Assembly: GCA_036250195.1 (NCBI GenBank) | Contig: JAVHZZ010000003.1 | Coordinates: 19,120,504 to 19,184,503 of the forward strand | DNA from: Mixophyes australis | Lineage: Eukaryota; Chordata; Amphibia; Anura; Limnodynastidae | Reading direction: 5' to 3' | DNA length: 64,000 nt | Shown: in pieces, positions 46,048-57,406 of the stretch | How the letters are laid out: every line of letters begins with the position of its first letter | Numbering within the stretch: the first letter of the stretch is position 1 | Made by a program: the position numbers and the translations under genes | The notes under the pieces: model-generated | Seen by the model: only the letters and a program-made list of their open reading frames with translations | Database searches by the model: none | What the model was told of the DNA's origin: nothing

Positions 46048-46811
46048 GTGTAGGGTGCAATCTACCCCCAAAGAGGAAAGGGACTTGTGGCATTTCCATA
46101 TCACGTACCGTCTTGAAAGGTTGCTGTTTGGGCAATTTCTCCTTAAGGGTAGTGTGTCATGGACAGAGTGACCCCAAACTGCCTTTGTCCATTTCTCTTA
46201 ATATTGTACAGTCTATAACGGCTGAATTTTTTTGTATTTTATACAAGTGGAGGGGAGCCTAGAGAGACAGAAACCAAACTGGCTTTCTCCATGTCAATTA
46301 ATATTGTACAATCTATAACGGCTGAATTTTTTGGTTTTGTAAACAAGTGGAGGGGGGCCTATAGAGACAGAAAGCAAACTGCCTTTTTCCATTTCTTTAC
46401 ATATTTAACTATAAGAGTAGGGTGTAATATACATCCAAAGACGATGGCTGCATTGCCAATATGCATAGATGGAGAGGAAGACAATCTGTTTTGTGTGTAT
46501 AATAAATGAAGACCTACCAACGAAGAATTAAACTGTTTTTTGGATGATTTATTACCTCTACAATTAGATTACTTATCTCTAAAACAGTTGGAGCACTAAA
46601 TTGGGTTATTTTAGGCCCAAAAACATTGATTTTCCAACAAAATAGCAAACCAAAACCAAAACACGCTATGGCGGTTTTGCAAAACCAAAACACGACGGTA
46701 ATCCAGATCCAAAACCGAATCCAAAACCAAAACACGGGGGTCAGTGACCATCTCTAATTGATAGTATGCAGAGCACAGCACTGAAACACAGGCACATATC
46801 AATCTATCTAG

Positions 46812-47161
46812 TTTCTCTCTCGCTCTCTCTGTCTCTTATGGTTTCTGTCTCTCTCTGTCTCTCTCTCTCTTTCTTTCTCTGTCTCTGTATCCCTCTCTCT
46901 TTCTTTCTCTATCTCTGTCGCTCTCTCTCTCTATCTCTCTCTCTTTCTCTTTGTCTCTGTCTCTCTGTCTCTCTCGGTCTCTGTCTCTCTCTCTTTCTGT
47001 CTCTCTCTCTCTCTCTGTGTCTCTGTCTCTCTCTCTGTCCCATTCTGTCTCTGTCTCTCTCTGTCTCTCTCTCTCTCTCTGTGTCTCTGTCTCTCTCTGG
47101 CTCTGTGTGTGTGTGTGTGTGTCTCTCTGTCTCTCTGTCTCTCTCTCTCTCTCTATATATA

Positions 47162-47199
<38 letters not shown>
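46812..47199. repeat. CT-rich tract followed by (TA)n
   Basis: A polypyrimidine tract (46812-47155) with a GT run near 47107 passes into a TA run of about 20 units (47153-47199). Frames across it are compositional artefacts. Confidence 0.93.
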
Positions 47200-47202
<3 letters not shown>

Positions 47203-48215
47203 CATACCACCATATTACCGCCCCATGCCCAGGGTACTGAATAACTCTCAGGCACCAGAAGAAATGTTACTGCAGAGCTAAGGTCGCAGATCCAAGTTAC
47301 CTTTGATGGGTTGAAACGTTATCTCTGCGATATAATTAGCAGATTTACAGCCCGCTACACACGTCTACATCCACACACTCTCTCTTCAGTGACCGCAGGT
47401 GGAGATGTGTTGAAGATTCAATATAACAATTTGCATTTGTGTCAAACAAGTAATTCATGGTTTGTTCCTTAGTAATATATTACAGGGCTCTTGGGGGAAG
47501 TGGGGTTCAGCACGACAGGTGACCTCTGACAGCAAAAGTAGTTGTGTATGGATCTTGCCTCACTGTAATCACCTCCTTAATGTTTAATATATGAAGTGAC
47601 TGAGTTGGTTGTGCTAAAATACTTTGTGCTGCAGTTAACACTCTAAAGTTCTGATTGGTTGCATGTTGTTCTGTCCCAGCCCGCTTTCCTAGCACATCTG
47701 TGTGTACCCAGTGTTGAGGAATAAATACAGTCCGAACTTTTAAAACATACACAAAAATCAGAGAATACCTGGCAGGAAAACTAAATGTATTTTTTTTCTA
47801 TCCAATGCATTATTTGGGACCCTTTGCCATTTACAGGCCATGAACATTGTTCTACTTATATTCCAAGTAGCGGAGACGTGTGAACACTCGGCTCAGCAGC
47901 TGTCTAGGTCAGGGAATTCTTTCCAGAGTTCACAGGAGTATAAAAAGCTCTTAACGTGTTCAGTAACATTGTTTTGAAACGCCTTGTCTCTTAAATTAGA
48001 TTAAAACGCATGTCTGAAGACCTCTCTGCTCTTGTCAAACAGCGCCTGGTCCAAGGGTCACATTGTCTTTCTCTACAGTTTAGTTGCATAGTTTTATGAA
48101 AGTACAATCTATATTTAAAGCTTAGCTCATATCGTATAATTAATATCTGAGCTTTTTTGTTAAAAGTTTATTAAAAAGTGATAAAAACACAAAAGAGATT
48201 GCGACAGTTTGAATT
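47200..48215. other. Unassigned DNA
   Basis: About 1 kb with no gene recognised. Confidence 0.45.
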
Positions 48216-49335
48216 ATCTATCTGTCCTCACTAACACATTACTAATCTCCTGTTATACTCTGTGCTGCTGGAGGACCCTGCTCCTCCCACTATATAACTC
48301 TCAGTCTGTGGCTTCCTGCTGCCTCTATTCCCCTCCTCACATCATGTCACTGCCCCTGTCACATGCAGCCCTGCCCTTGCTGACACACCACTCATCTCCT
48401 GATATACTCTGTGCTGCTATGAACCCTGCTCCTTCCACTATATAACTCTCAGGGTGTAACTTCCTGCTATCTCCATTCCCCTCCTCACATCATGTCACTG
48501 CCCCTGTCACATGCAGCCCTGTCCTCACTAACACATCACTCATCTCCTGATATACTATGTGCTGCTGGGGACCCTGCTCCTTCCACTATATAACTCTCAG
48601 TCTGTGACATCTTGCTGCCTCTATTTCCCTCCTCACATCATGTCACTGCCCCTGTCACATGCAGCCCTGTCCTCACTAACACATCACTCATCTCCTGATG
48701 TACTCTGTGCTGCTGGGGGACTCTGCTCCTTTCACTATATAACTCTCAGTCTGTGGCTTCCTACTGCCTCCATTCCCCTCCTCACATCATGTCACTGCCC
48801 CTGTCACATGCAGCCCTGTCCTCACTAACACATCACTCGTCTCCTGATATACTCTGTGCTGCTGGGACCCTGCTCCTTCCACTATATAACTCTCAGTCTG
48901 TGGCTTCCTGCTGCCTTCATTCCCTTCCTCACATCATGTCACTGCCCCTGTCACATGCAGCCCTGTCCTCACTAACACATCACTCATCTCCTGATGTACT
49001 CGGTGCTGCTGGGGGACTCTGCTTCTTCCACTATATAACTCTCAGTCTGTGGCTTCCTACTGCCTCCATTCCCCTCCTCACATCATGTCACCATCACATG
49101 CAGCCCTGTCCTCACTAACACATCACTCATCTCCTGATATACTCTGTGATGCTGGATGACCCTGCTCCTTCCACTATATAACTCTCAGTCTGTGGCTTCC
49201 TGCTACCTCCATTCCCCTCCTCACATCATGTCACTGCCCCTGTTACATGCAGTCCTGTCCTCACTACCAAATCACTAATCCTGATATACTCTGTGCTGCT
49301 TGAGGACCCTGCTCCTTCAACTATATAACTCTCTG
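48216..49335. repeat. 148-bp tandem repeat, about 8 units
   Basis: The anchor TATATAACTCTC recurs at 48291, 48439, 48587, 48736, 48883, 49032, 49175 and 49322, a period of 143-149 bp. Each unit also has CATCATGTCACTGCCCCTGT and CTCACTAACACATCACTCAT. Frames here (for example 48753-49118) arise from the repeat. Confidence 0.93.
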
Positions 49336-49405
49336 TCTCTCTTTGTGAAAAATACACTTTCTGTCCCATACACATGCTCAAACTGAAGCACACATTCTCT
49401 CTCCT

Positions 49406-49700
49406 GGGGGTAAATGTATTATGCTTCGATTTGGCATTTTCAGCATTTTGCTCAGACGAGTTTAAACTCGCCGATGTACTAAAGTGCGAGTTGATAGAAA
49501 ATCGCCAGTAAAGTGTTTATTTCAAAACCGCCATTCCCTAAATCCCCACAAATCGCAGTCCCATCGTTTTGCCACAGCGTGTTGATTCTGGCGATTTTCA
49601 CAGCAATCTTGATGTGAAAATTGCCAGAATCAACACGCTGCTTTCTACAGGCGAGGCTGCCAAACACATCAGTGTTATACTGCTGGGCGATGTATATCAG
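49406..49700. mobile_element. MITE fragment with internal 27-bp hairpin
   Basis: The stretch opens GGGGGTAAATGTATTATGC, similar to the end of the palindromic MITE at 91. It contains an inverted repeat with 27-bp arms (49576-49602 and 49613-49639), one mismatch and a 10-base loop. The opposite end was not found. Confidence 0.55.
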
Positions 49701-49821
49701 GAAGCACAATATAAGCTTACTTTAATCAAGATTTATGGTTTAGAGAGGCAAAAAGATTATTAATTATCTTGCAAGGGACCAATTATGTTAATAATAAATT
49801 AGTGGCCCAATTTCTGTAATG

Positions 49822-49930
49822 ATTATTATTATTACCATTTATTTATATAGCGCCACTAATTCCGCAGCGCTGTACAGAGAACTCACTCACATCAGTCCCT
49901 GCCCCATTGGAGCTTACAGTCTAAATTCCC

Positions 49931-49964
<34 letters not shown>

Positions 49965-50080
49965 TAGGGTCAATTTGTTAGCAGCCAATTAATCTACCAG
50001 TATGTTTTTGGAGTGTGGGAGGAAACCGGAGCACCCGGAGGAAACCCACGCACACACGGGGAGAACACACAAACTCCACA
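49822..50080 (-). mobile_element. V-SINE, head truncated
   Basis: On the minus strand the central V domain and the tail GGCGCTATATAAATAAATGG with an AAT-type run are present, while the tRNA-like head is missing beyond 50080. An AC microsatellite (about 49934-49961) has expanded inside it. Confidence 0.85.
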
Positions 50081-50337
50081 AAGAACACACAGGTAGAAGA
50101 CAAAACAACAAACTAATACACTGACAAATAAAACACAGTGAAAATACAAAACAACAAACAAATAGATTGACAAAGCACTGGGGAAATACAGAAAACACTA
50201 AAAAAATAACACTCACAAAAAAGAATATATTAATAAACACACAGACGATAAGACAAACAAGGGCAGCTAAAACAAATACACAAAAAAAAGTTCTCACTTT
50301 CCAAACTCCTTAACACAAAATCACCTCTCACCTGCAC
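50081..50337. other. A/C-rich unassigned DNA
   Basis: The plus strand is rich in AAACAAC and ACACAC words; a 102-codon minus-strand frame over it is phenylalanine/valine-rich through composition. Confidence 0.45.
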
Positions 50338-51081
50338 TGTCATCTGCTTTCTCTGAAACGCCGCAGCTCGCTTCCTGTGCCCCTTGGCGTCCCGGCCGTC
50401 ACCTTGATGACCGGGACGTCACTTCCGCCCAGTGCCCGTCCAACGGTCGGACGCTTTTTCAGTGCGGCGTCCCGGCAGCATAGAAAGCCGGGCGCGCACA
50501 CGCATTGTTTAAAATCATCTAATTAGGTTCGGCCTAGGGCTGAATTAACAGGCATTAGCCTGCAACTGTGTGTTTCAGGGACAAGTCCTGATTGGTCTGG
50601 CTCTGTACAGGCAATTAGCCTGCAGGGGTGCATTCAAGCCCTGATTGGGCCATCTGTGTATTTAAGGCAGTGAGGTCTGCAGCCTCACTACTGGTTATAG
50701 CTTTTCTGTCACAGTCCTGCTTGCTCCTAGTTCCTGTCCCGTGGATACTCTGTTGGATTTCTCGTGTATGACCCCTTGCTTGGATTTGGACCTTGCCTGT
50801 TTGCTCGTGACCCTGACCTTTCTTGCCTGTATCTTGGACCTTGTTACCGTGCCTGAGACCTCTGACCTCGGCTTGTTTATTGGATTCGCTGTCTGCTGCC
50901 GGCCCTCGACCCCTGCCTGGACTTCTCTCCGCTTTCCTGGGTTCTCCCCAGCCGGTACACATTTCTCGACCCTCTGCTAGTCTGCGGCCAAGTCTGTCCC
51001 CACCACTAGGGGCTCCAGTGAACACCAGGCTTTCGGAGTAGACTCCGGGTTTTGTTGTACTGGCTGGAGGGGTTCCTAACA
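50338..51081 (+). mobile_element. Probable solo Gypsy LTR
   Basis: The stretch begins TGTCATCTGC and ends CCTAACA. It contains ATTTAAGGCAGTGAGGTCTG and TCACTACTGGTTATAGC at 50660-50702, which match the promoter region of the Gypsy LTRs at 9.1 and 13.1 kb (on their minus strand ATTTAAGGCAGTGAGGTCTG). Downstream both have repeated short C/T-rich words such as GACCTTGCCTGTTTGC. No internal region adjoins it, so a solo LTR left by recombination is likely. The 5-bp flanks (TGCAC, CCCTG) do not match, so the borders are tentative. Confidence 0.7.
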
Positions 51082-52249
51082 CCCTGAAACCCCTATCAAC
51101 TCAAATAAGGAAGCACCGTGCTTTTTATCATGTTAGGGAGGTCAAAATCACGCAAATTCATGCATGTAAAACTTCTGACCAATCAGAAATAAGTTTTGAA
51201 TTGAAAATGGCAATTTTACAACTAAACACAGACAATTTGAGAGTCTCTAAATTGACGCAAATCGTTCAAGATTGACATTAGTTTCTTATTGCAGAGTACA
51301 AATCGCTATATTCACTGATTGTTTGCACTATACAGGGACACTTAATTACCTGCAAGTGTTGTATGTCATTACGTGGTAGTAAGCACTGGAGGGGGCGTTA
51401 GTGAAAGTACCATAAAGAAAAGTGTTAAGAGGATGCAGGTAATTAACGAGAGCTTCTAGGAAGAGTATAATAAATCAAGAGATTATATAACACCATAATT
51501 ACACTCTTACTTCAATATGTAAAAACGTTATATATATATATATATCCAACTCTACACATCTGCAGATCATTGTTCTGCCCTAGATACACAAGGCAGATGC
51601 CTACTGATATTTGTCTCAGACAATCCCATGACATAGAAACCAGCAATAGCCGCAAGACTAAATATTATTTAAGCCCCTTAAAGCGACAATTCCATGAAAA
51701 AAATGATTGTGTTTCCCATAGTGGTACACATTCACATTTGATTGCCCTGAATGTTCCGCAAATAGCCAAACCCTCTGGTCAGCTGTCTTTGTTTCCCCCT
51801 CAGAGAGTCCTGGTGGAAGGGAAGCAAATTAGCCTGCACCTCACTGAATTGCTGTATGGTTTGTGCCAAATTAGGAACAGATGCCAATTGTGCATGGCTT
51901 GGTGGGGGATTTGGTGGAGAGGCGGGTGGTACAGTCTGAGCACGGTCCGCCACTTCAGGGACGTCCGACACAGTTTCTAGGGTGATATATAAATGTCACT
52001 TTGGATGTCTGGTGTATCAATATGTTCTGTGCCCCCAATTGTGGCATGTGATCCGTGGCCTTGTCATGTGCCTTCAAAAATACAAAAAAAAAAGACTATT
52101 ATTATTAACAGGAGAAATGCATTTAACAGATTTTACATACACTTGAAAATTATAAAAAGAGCGGGTACACATTATACAATGACAGCATAGGTGGACTTAC
52201 CTTCCAAGGAGTCATCACCCTCCGTCATGACTACAACAACAAAAATGAA
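51082..52249. other. Unassigned DNA with a small proline/glutamine-rich frame
   Basis: A minus-strand frame at 51732-51971 (79 codons; PPASPPNPPPSHAQL, QQFSEVQANLLPFHQ) has a composition unlike noise but no domain I recognise. It could be an exon or part of a transposon accessory gene. A TA run lies near 51531-51545. Confidence 0.35.
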
Positions 52250-53278
52250 AGGTCTTTGAAATTGTCTTTCCTCCGCCCAGACTCCCATCCCACCATGACC
52301 TCTCTATTATCGTCAACAACACTACCATCTCCTCTGTCACCCAACTCCGCTGCCTGGGTGTCATCCTCGACTCCTCTCTCTCTTTTGCCCCCCACATTCA
52401 TTCCCTTGCCCAAGCCTGTCGCTTCCAACTGCGCAACATCGACCGCATCCGTCCTTTTCTCTCTCAGGATGCCGCCAAAACTATCATCCACGCACTCATC
52501 ATCTCCCACCTCGATTATTGTAACCTCCTCCTCACTGGAATCCCCCACTCCCGTCTCTCCCCCCTCCGCTTTATACTCAATGCGGCCGCAAGACTCCTCT
52601 ACCTCTCGCGCCGCTCCTCCTCTGCCTCCCCTCTCTGCCTTGTCCTACACTGGCTCCCCTTCCCCTACAGAATTCTTTTCAAACTCCTCACCACCATTTA
52701 CAAGGCTCTCTCCAACTCTACTGACCCTTATATCTCTAACCTCCTCTCCATTCACACTCCCACCCGCTCCCTGCGCTCGGCCAATGATCGCCGCCTCTCC
52801 TCCACTCTGATCACCTCTTCCCACTCTAGGATCCAAGACTTTTCCCGTGCAGCCCCCACTTCACTGGAACGACCTCCCTCGTTCCATCCGTCTCTCTCCT
52901 ACTCTGTGCTCCTTCAAACGTGCACTCAAAACTCACCTCTTCCTCAAGGCCTACCAACCATCCACTTAACCCCCATCTCCTCCACTCATTCTCCCCTCTC
53001 TCCCATTCCCTCAACTGGCTCCTCTTGTGCCTGGTCTGTTTACCCCCCCTTAGGATGTAAGCTCGTATGAGCAGGGCCCCCTCCCCTCCTGTCTCCACAC
53101 CTGTTCTTCCGCTCCGTCTTTACTGCATATGACTCGCTGGAGTTTCTGAAGTATTGGTACTTTTTGTTCATTGTTCTGTATGGTTTCACCCTGTATAGTC
53201 TACTGTTAGTACTGTGTGTGGCGCTGCGGATACCTTGTGGTGCCTAACAAATAAATGATAATAATAATAATAATAAAA
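52250..53278 (+). mobile_element. L2-clade LINE, 3' third
   Basis: This copy is 5'-truncated at about 52,250 and ends in TAACAAATAAATGATAATAA with an AAT run (53262-53275). Flanking AAAGGTC occurs near 52248 and again directly after the tail near 53275, a possible short target duplication. It belongs to a different subfamily from the L2 at 37 kb: its 3' end reads GGCGCTGCGGATACC. Confidence 0.8.
52258..52969 (+). pseudogene. L2 ORF2 C-terminal fragment
   Basis: The frame reads EIVFPPPRLPSH, then [36 protein letters not shown] and [19 protein letters not shown], the part of L2 proteins that follows the RT palm. A frameshift near 52,861 separates this from the final WNDLPRSIRLS...KAYQPST and the stop at 52967-52969. 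The RT active site is not included, so it is only a remnant. Confidence 0.85.
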
Positions 53279-53473
53279 GGTCATTAGTACATTAGATAAC
53301 CAATTTCAGACAAAGGCTTACAATGTTTAGAAAAATCTAACATTTACATGATGCTGGAATGTTATTTGACCATAAAGGGATAAAATGATATTACTCACCA
53401 GCCTGAGGTTGGGATAGGGGTCAGTCCGTGTCACGAACATTTATCCCCTTTTCCCTTTGATCACCCTCCAGGA
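53279..53473. other. Unassigned DNA
   Basis: Nothing recognised. Confidence 0.4.
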
Positions 53474-53712
53474 GATCTCCAAAGTTGGCCGTGTCTTGGG
53501 GCTGTGGTCACGCTAATCGCGTCATTAGGCCCCGCTGTACAATACCAATTTCAGCCTATTATAGCAGGGGGCGGGGCCAGGATGACACGATTAGCCCTGC
53601 CCCCACTTCACCAACGAAACGGGCAGGGCTCAGGAGGTTGCCCTGCTCCTGGGAGTCCGGCAGAGCTCTCAAAATTTCGGGAGTCTCCCGGACGTTCTGG
53701 GAGAGTAGGCAT
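53474..53712. mobile_element. CATACTTGCC-family MITE fragment
   Basis: It aligns with the left half of 20380-20963: TATAGCAGGGGGCGGGGC, CTCAGGAGGTTGCCCTGCTC, GGAGTCTCCCGGAC, GGGAGAGTAGGCA. The right part is absent. Confidence 0.7.
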
Positions 53713-54970
53713 CTGTGCTTTCAATATCCAAGATGTGTTTTCTACAGTTTTCACTGCTACTTTTGATGGGGCCCACGGCATTGACTGCATCACACATCTG
53801 ACTCCATAGCTGCTTTTTCAGTGAAAACGCTGTTTCGGCGACTATACAGCACCATATGCGGTTTTAAACTGGCACTAATCTGTGTATAAGTGTACAGTTT
53901 TCAGCAAAACTGAAGCGCACATTGCGTCCGGACTTAGTTTTGCACGTAGAAGGGCCTGTCTCTTCCTCCTGCTCATGTCAAAAGGAAAAAATATATAATC
54001 CGTCGCTCTAAAGCAAACAATAAATAAATCACTATCTGTCAGCATATATATAAATAAGGGAATTGTGTGCACAATATAGCTATATTTGGGTAAGTTCACC
54101 TGCCAACGTCAAGGCATCTCCTGTAGGTGAGTCGCTAGCCAGTGTAGCCACAAGTGTACTCGGGGGTGTCTCAATTAATACCTTCCTCGAGCCTCTATTT
54201 TCAAAGCACACAGCACCTGAAGGGAGTGGTCTGAGTCTCTAAATTAATGGCTGTATGTGTCTCTGGCGGCCATTCTATTTTCCCAACAAGAGAGCTTTTG
54301 GAAAGGAGATAAGGATTTCTATTAGTTTATCGATGCGTGCATGCTTAAAAGGGATTTAACTTGTTTTTTTAAAGAAAAAAAGAAAAGAAATCCTCTATGT
54401 TGGATTGCTGCTTTAGCAGGAACATCTGAAGGTCTTAGGGAACTCTGTGGCTGTAGATAACAATTACTTTCACTTCTAAATGTCAGACTTGAAATAAAAC
54501 ACTGCAATGTATTCTCCTGTTTCACAGATAAACTGAAACGTTACATTTTGGCAGTGTTCCTCCTGTGAGTTTTATTGGTATTATCCAGACATAAACTTTG
54601 AGGAGTGAGAGGTATAAAGAACACTTTAAACATGCAGTGACATGAATAAAAGATGGGGCCCCAAGAGGCGACGGGGCCGGAGGCTAGAGGGTACTTTCAG
54701 CTGCACTTAACAAGGGTGATGGCTGATTTCCGTTGCTCTCGTTGGTGACGTACCAAGAAAATAAGTTTAGTTGATTTTCTCCCTCCGGTAAATAAGGAAT
54801 TTCTATCACATAATATATGTTAAAGTAGCCATTTAGGTCATGGTGATAATGTACAGAACACAACAAGGCGCTTCTCCTGCGCCGTTAATAATATTGCTAA
54901 TTATCTCCGCAGCTGATGCTATTGATGTGATATTAATGTAGACTGTCTGAACTGTCGTTGCCATGCATTT
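53713..54970. other. Unassigned DNA
   Basis: No gene recognised in about 1.26 kb. Confidence 0.45.
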
Positions 54971-55290
54971 GGAGCAGCACGGTGGCTAAGTGGTTAGCAC
55001 TTCTGTCTTACAGCACTGGGGTCACGAGTTCAATTCCCGACCATGGCCTTATCTGTGAGGAGTTTGTATGTTCTCCCCGTGTTTGCGCGGGTTTCCTCCG
55101 GGTGCTCCGGTTTCCTGCAACACTCCAAAAACATACTGGTAGGTTAATTGGCTGCTATCAAAATTGACCCTAGTCTGTCTGTGTAATAGGGAATTTAGAC
55201 TGTAAGCTCCAATGGGGCAGGGACTGATGTGAGTGAGTTCTCTGTACAGCGCTGCGGAATTAGTGGCGCTATATAAATAAATGGTGATGA
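54971..55290 (+). mobile_element. V-SINE, best-preserved copy
   Basis: Head GGTGGCTAAGTGGTTAGCAC with A-box-like GTGGCTAAGTGG near 54982 and B-box-like GAGTTCAATTCC near 55026. The central V domain and tail GTGGCGCTATATAAATAAAT with GGTGATGA follow. Confidence 0.88.
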
Positions 55291-55483
55291 ATGAAATCAT
55301 TAGTATTGGTTTTATCTTTTTTATTATATAGCGACAACATGTACATTTACGTGCAATGATTAATACAGAGGCTGACTGGTCTAGAAGAGGATATAGCCCA
55401 ATAGTTTACACTCTATAGACAGTCATTCACGCATGGGGCCACTCTCGTACCTTATATAAAGCATCAACATTTGATTATGAGTT
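55291..55483. other. Unassigned DNA
   Basis: Nothing recognised. Confidence 0.4.
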
Positions 55484-55599
55484 GTGTGCTCTTTAAAATG
55501 TAAATATTTGTCTGATGTTTCCGTCAAGAATGTTAGCATTTTTTTTAAAAATTAATTCCCATCATTTTGCTTCTGACCATAACTTGCTGCCTTAGACTT
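55484..55599 (+). repeat. 116-bp direct repeat, left copy
   Basis: It matches 55893-56008 from GTGTGCTC to CTTGCCTT-like end (GTTAGCATTTTTTTTAAAAA in both). It lies directly before the V-SINE. Confidence 0.85.
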
Positions 55600-55892
55600 C
55601 ATCATCATCACCATTTATTTATATAGCACCACTGATTCCGCAGCGCTGTACAGAGACCTCACTCGCATCAGTCCCTGCTCCATTGGAGCTTAAAGTCTAA
55701 CTTTCCTAACACACAGAGACTAGGGTCAATTTGTTAGCAGCCAATTAACCTACCAGTATATTTTTGGAGTGTGGGAGGAAACCAACGCAAACACGAGAAG
55801 AACATACAAACTCCTCACAGATAAGGTCATGATCGGGAATTGAACTCATGACCCCAGTGCTGTGAGGCAGAAGTGCTAACGACTGAGCCACC
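55600..55892 (-). mobile_element. V-SINE between long direct repeats
   Basis: Tail (GCACTATATAAATAAATGG, GATGATGA) on the left, central V domain with a deletion of about 15 bp near 55785, head GTGGCTCAGTCGTTAGCAC on the right. Its outer limits coincide with the ends of two 116-bp direct repeats. Confidence 0.85.
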
Positions 55893-56008
55893 GTGTGCTC
55901 GTTAAAATTCAAATATTGTGTGATGTTTCCATCAAAAATGTTAGCATTTTTTTTAAAAATTAATTCCCATCATTTTACTTCCAGCCATAACTTGCTGCCT
56001 TGGACTTT
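55893..56008 (+). repeat. 116-bp direct repeat, right copy
   Basis: Second copy of the sequence at 55484-55599, about 90 percent identical by eye. Confidence 0.85.
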
Positions 56009-56760
56009 TGTCTCATTATAGATGTCCTCCATTGTAGAATGATCACTGGATGTAGCCTCCGTGGAGATCACAATGACTGGAGGTCAGGAGGTCAAGGCGT
56101 TTGGCGTTAGATCCATTCATTAAGTATACGTTATCTCTTGTCTTTGATGGTCCTTAGTGGACGTATTTTTTCTTTCTTCCGCGTGATGAGCAGATGGACG
56201 GGAGGATGAGAGGGTGTCCTGGGAGGAGAGGTGAAGAGGTGACATTAGGTACCTCTGGCACGTTCGGAGTCTCTCTGAAGTCTGTCTATGCAAAACTGAA
56301 TATTACATTGATGCAATGTTTTATTGAACACGCGTTAATAACCTCTGGTAAATTACAGAGAAGATAAAGAATCATTAAAATCACTGAGCAAGATGGAGTG
56401 AGATACTGTCACAGTCTTAGATGGAAAATGTATCATTATTTTTTATTTTGGACATTGACGGATTTTAAGACTGTAAAATCCTGAGCATGACATCTGTGCG
56501 GACGAATGTAAAGCAGCGGATTGGGGTGTGTACATGAATGTGTGGCGGCTGCTCACATAGGAAAAGATCTTCAGTGTCTCCAGGTTGCACAGATGGTGTT
56601 TAGAGGTCCCAGAATAAGACGATGTGAGACTTTGGGGTGTATATATTCCATGAATCCCAAACCCACATTCTACCCATTTCACATATGATACCACATACCC
56701 AACCCTTACCATATATGGTAACACCCACCCCTTGCCAAATATGACCACCACTCGCCTACC
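56009..56760. other. Unassigned DNA
   Basis: No gene recognised. Confidence 0.45.
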
Positions 56761-57030
56761 CCATGCCACATGTGACCTATACCCACCCACCCCTTACCAC
56801 GTGACCTATACCCACCTAACCACTACCACATGTGACCTATACCCACCCACCCCTTACCACGTGACCTATACCCACCCAACCACTACCACATGTGACCTAT
56901 ACCCACCCACCCCTTACCACGTGACCTATACCCACCCAACCACTACCACATGTGACCTATACCCACCCACCCCTTACCACGTGACCTATACCCACCCAAC
57001 CACTACCACATGTGACCTATACCCCCCACC
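56761..57030. repeat. 60-bp tandem repeat, about 4.5 units
   Basis: Units of 60 bp, each made of two half-units with GTGACCTATACCCACCCA. As 60 is divisible by three, a frame stays open across the array (part of a 423-codon artefact that ends in the 17-bp repeat). Confidence 0.93.
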
Positions 57031-57142
57031 CCTTAGCACAAGTGACCTCCCTGTTCCCACTCATTGTCATGTATGCCCCAACCTTCCCATCTCCCAGTCT
57101 ACCAGTACACTCACATCTCTGCCCACCCCCAGAGGTTCTTAC

Positions 57143-57330
57143 CTGCAGTGGTCTCCGGTGGAGCCGGGCTCTAGTCCTCCTCACAGCAGCTCGTGCCGCT
57201 GCCGCTCCAGGTGGGACAGACTCTATGCAGAGCGTCCAGTTACTGTGCTGACTTCACTGCTGCTCTGCAGTCCTCTGACTTCTGCACTGGACACCGCAGG
57301 AAGAGCTGCGGGTGTGTGTGGTGCAGGAGG
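57143..57330 (-). other. Candidate first exon of an unidentified gene
   Basis: On the minus strand a TATA-like TATATAATA lies at about 57352-57362, followed by a GC-richer stretch that ends in CTGCAG at 57143 and a strong donor GTAAGAAC. There is no ATG on this strand within it, so it would be 5' UTR. This is inferred from signals only. Confidence 0.25.
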
Positions 57331-57406
57331 GAAGCCCTTCCTCCCATCCAGCATATTATATACTAGACTAGGGTGGAGGGGAAACCTAATGCTCCGGGTC
57401 CCGAGC

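Larger units (their letters stand above)
42551..46756 (+). mobile_element. hAT transposon, fullest copy (4.2 kb)
   Basis: The element runs from TAGAGATGGGCGGG to GGGGGTCAGTGACCATCTCTA with a perfect 8-bp duplication ATTGATAG (42543-42550, 46757-46764). In order it holds left-end palindromes, three units of the 100-bp repeat (42901-43200), a transposase pseudogene and a 3' repeat of about two and a half units. Inverted termini share about 9 of 11 bases or better (TAGAGATGG). It is the reference copy for the family in this window. Confidence 0.95.

Noticed and set aside
46766..47281. 171-codon leucine/serine-rich frame
   Set aside because: CT and TA microsatellite translation.
48209..49118. 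Three frames with repeated HIMSLPLSHAALP-like blocks
   Set aside because: Translation of the 148-bp tandem array.
52256..52810. 184-codon plus-strand frame
   Set aside because: Wrong phase of the L2 remnant; the phase with L2 protein similarity is offset and lacks an ATG.
54971..55060. Functional tRNA gene
   Set aside because: The tRNA-like part is the head of a V-SINE and lacks a complete cloverleaf by eye.
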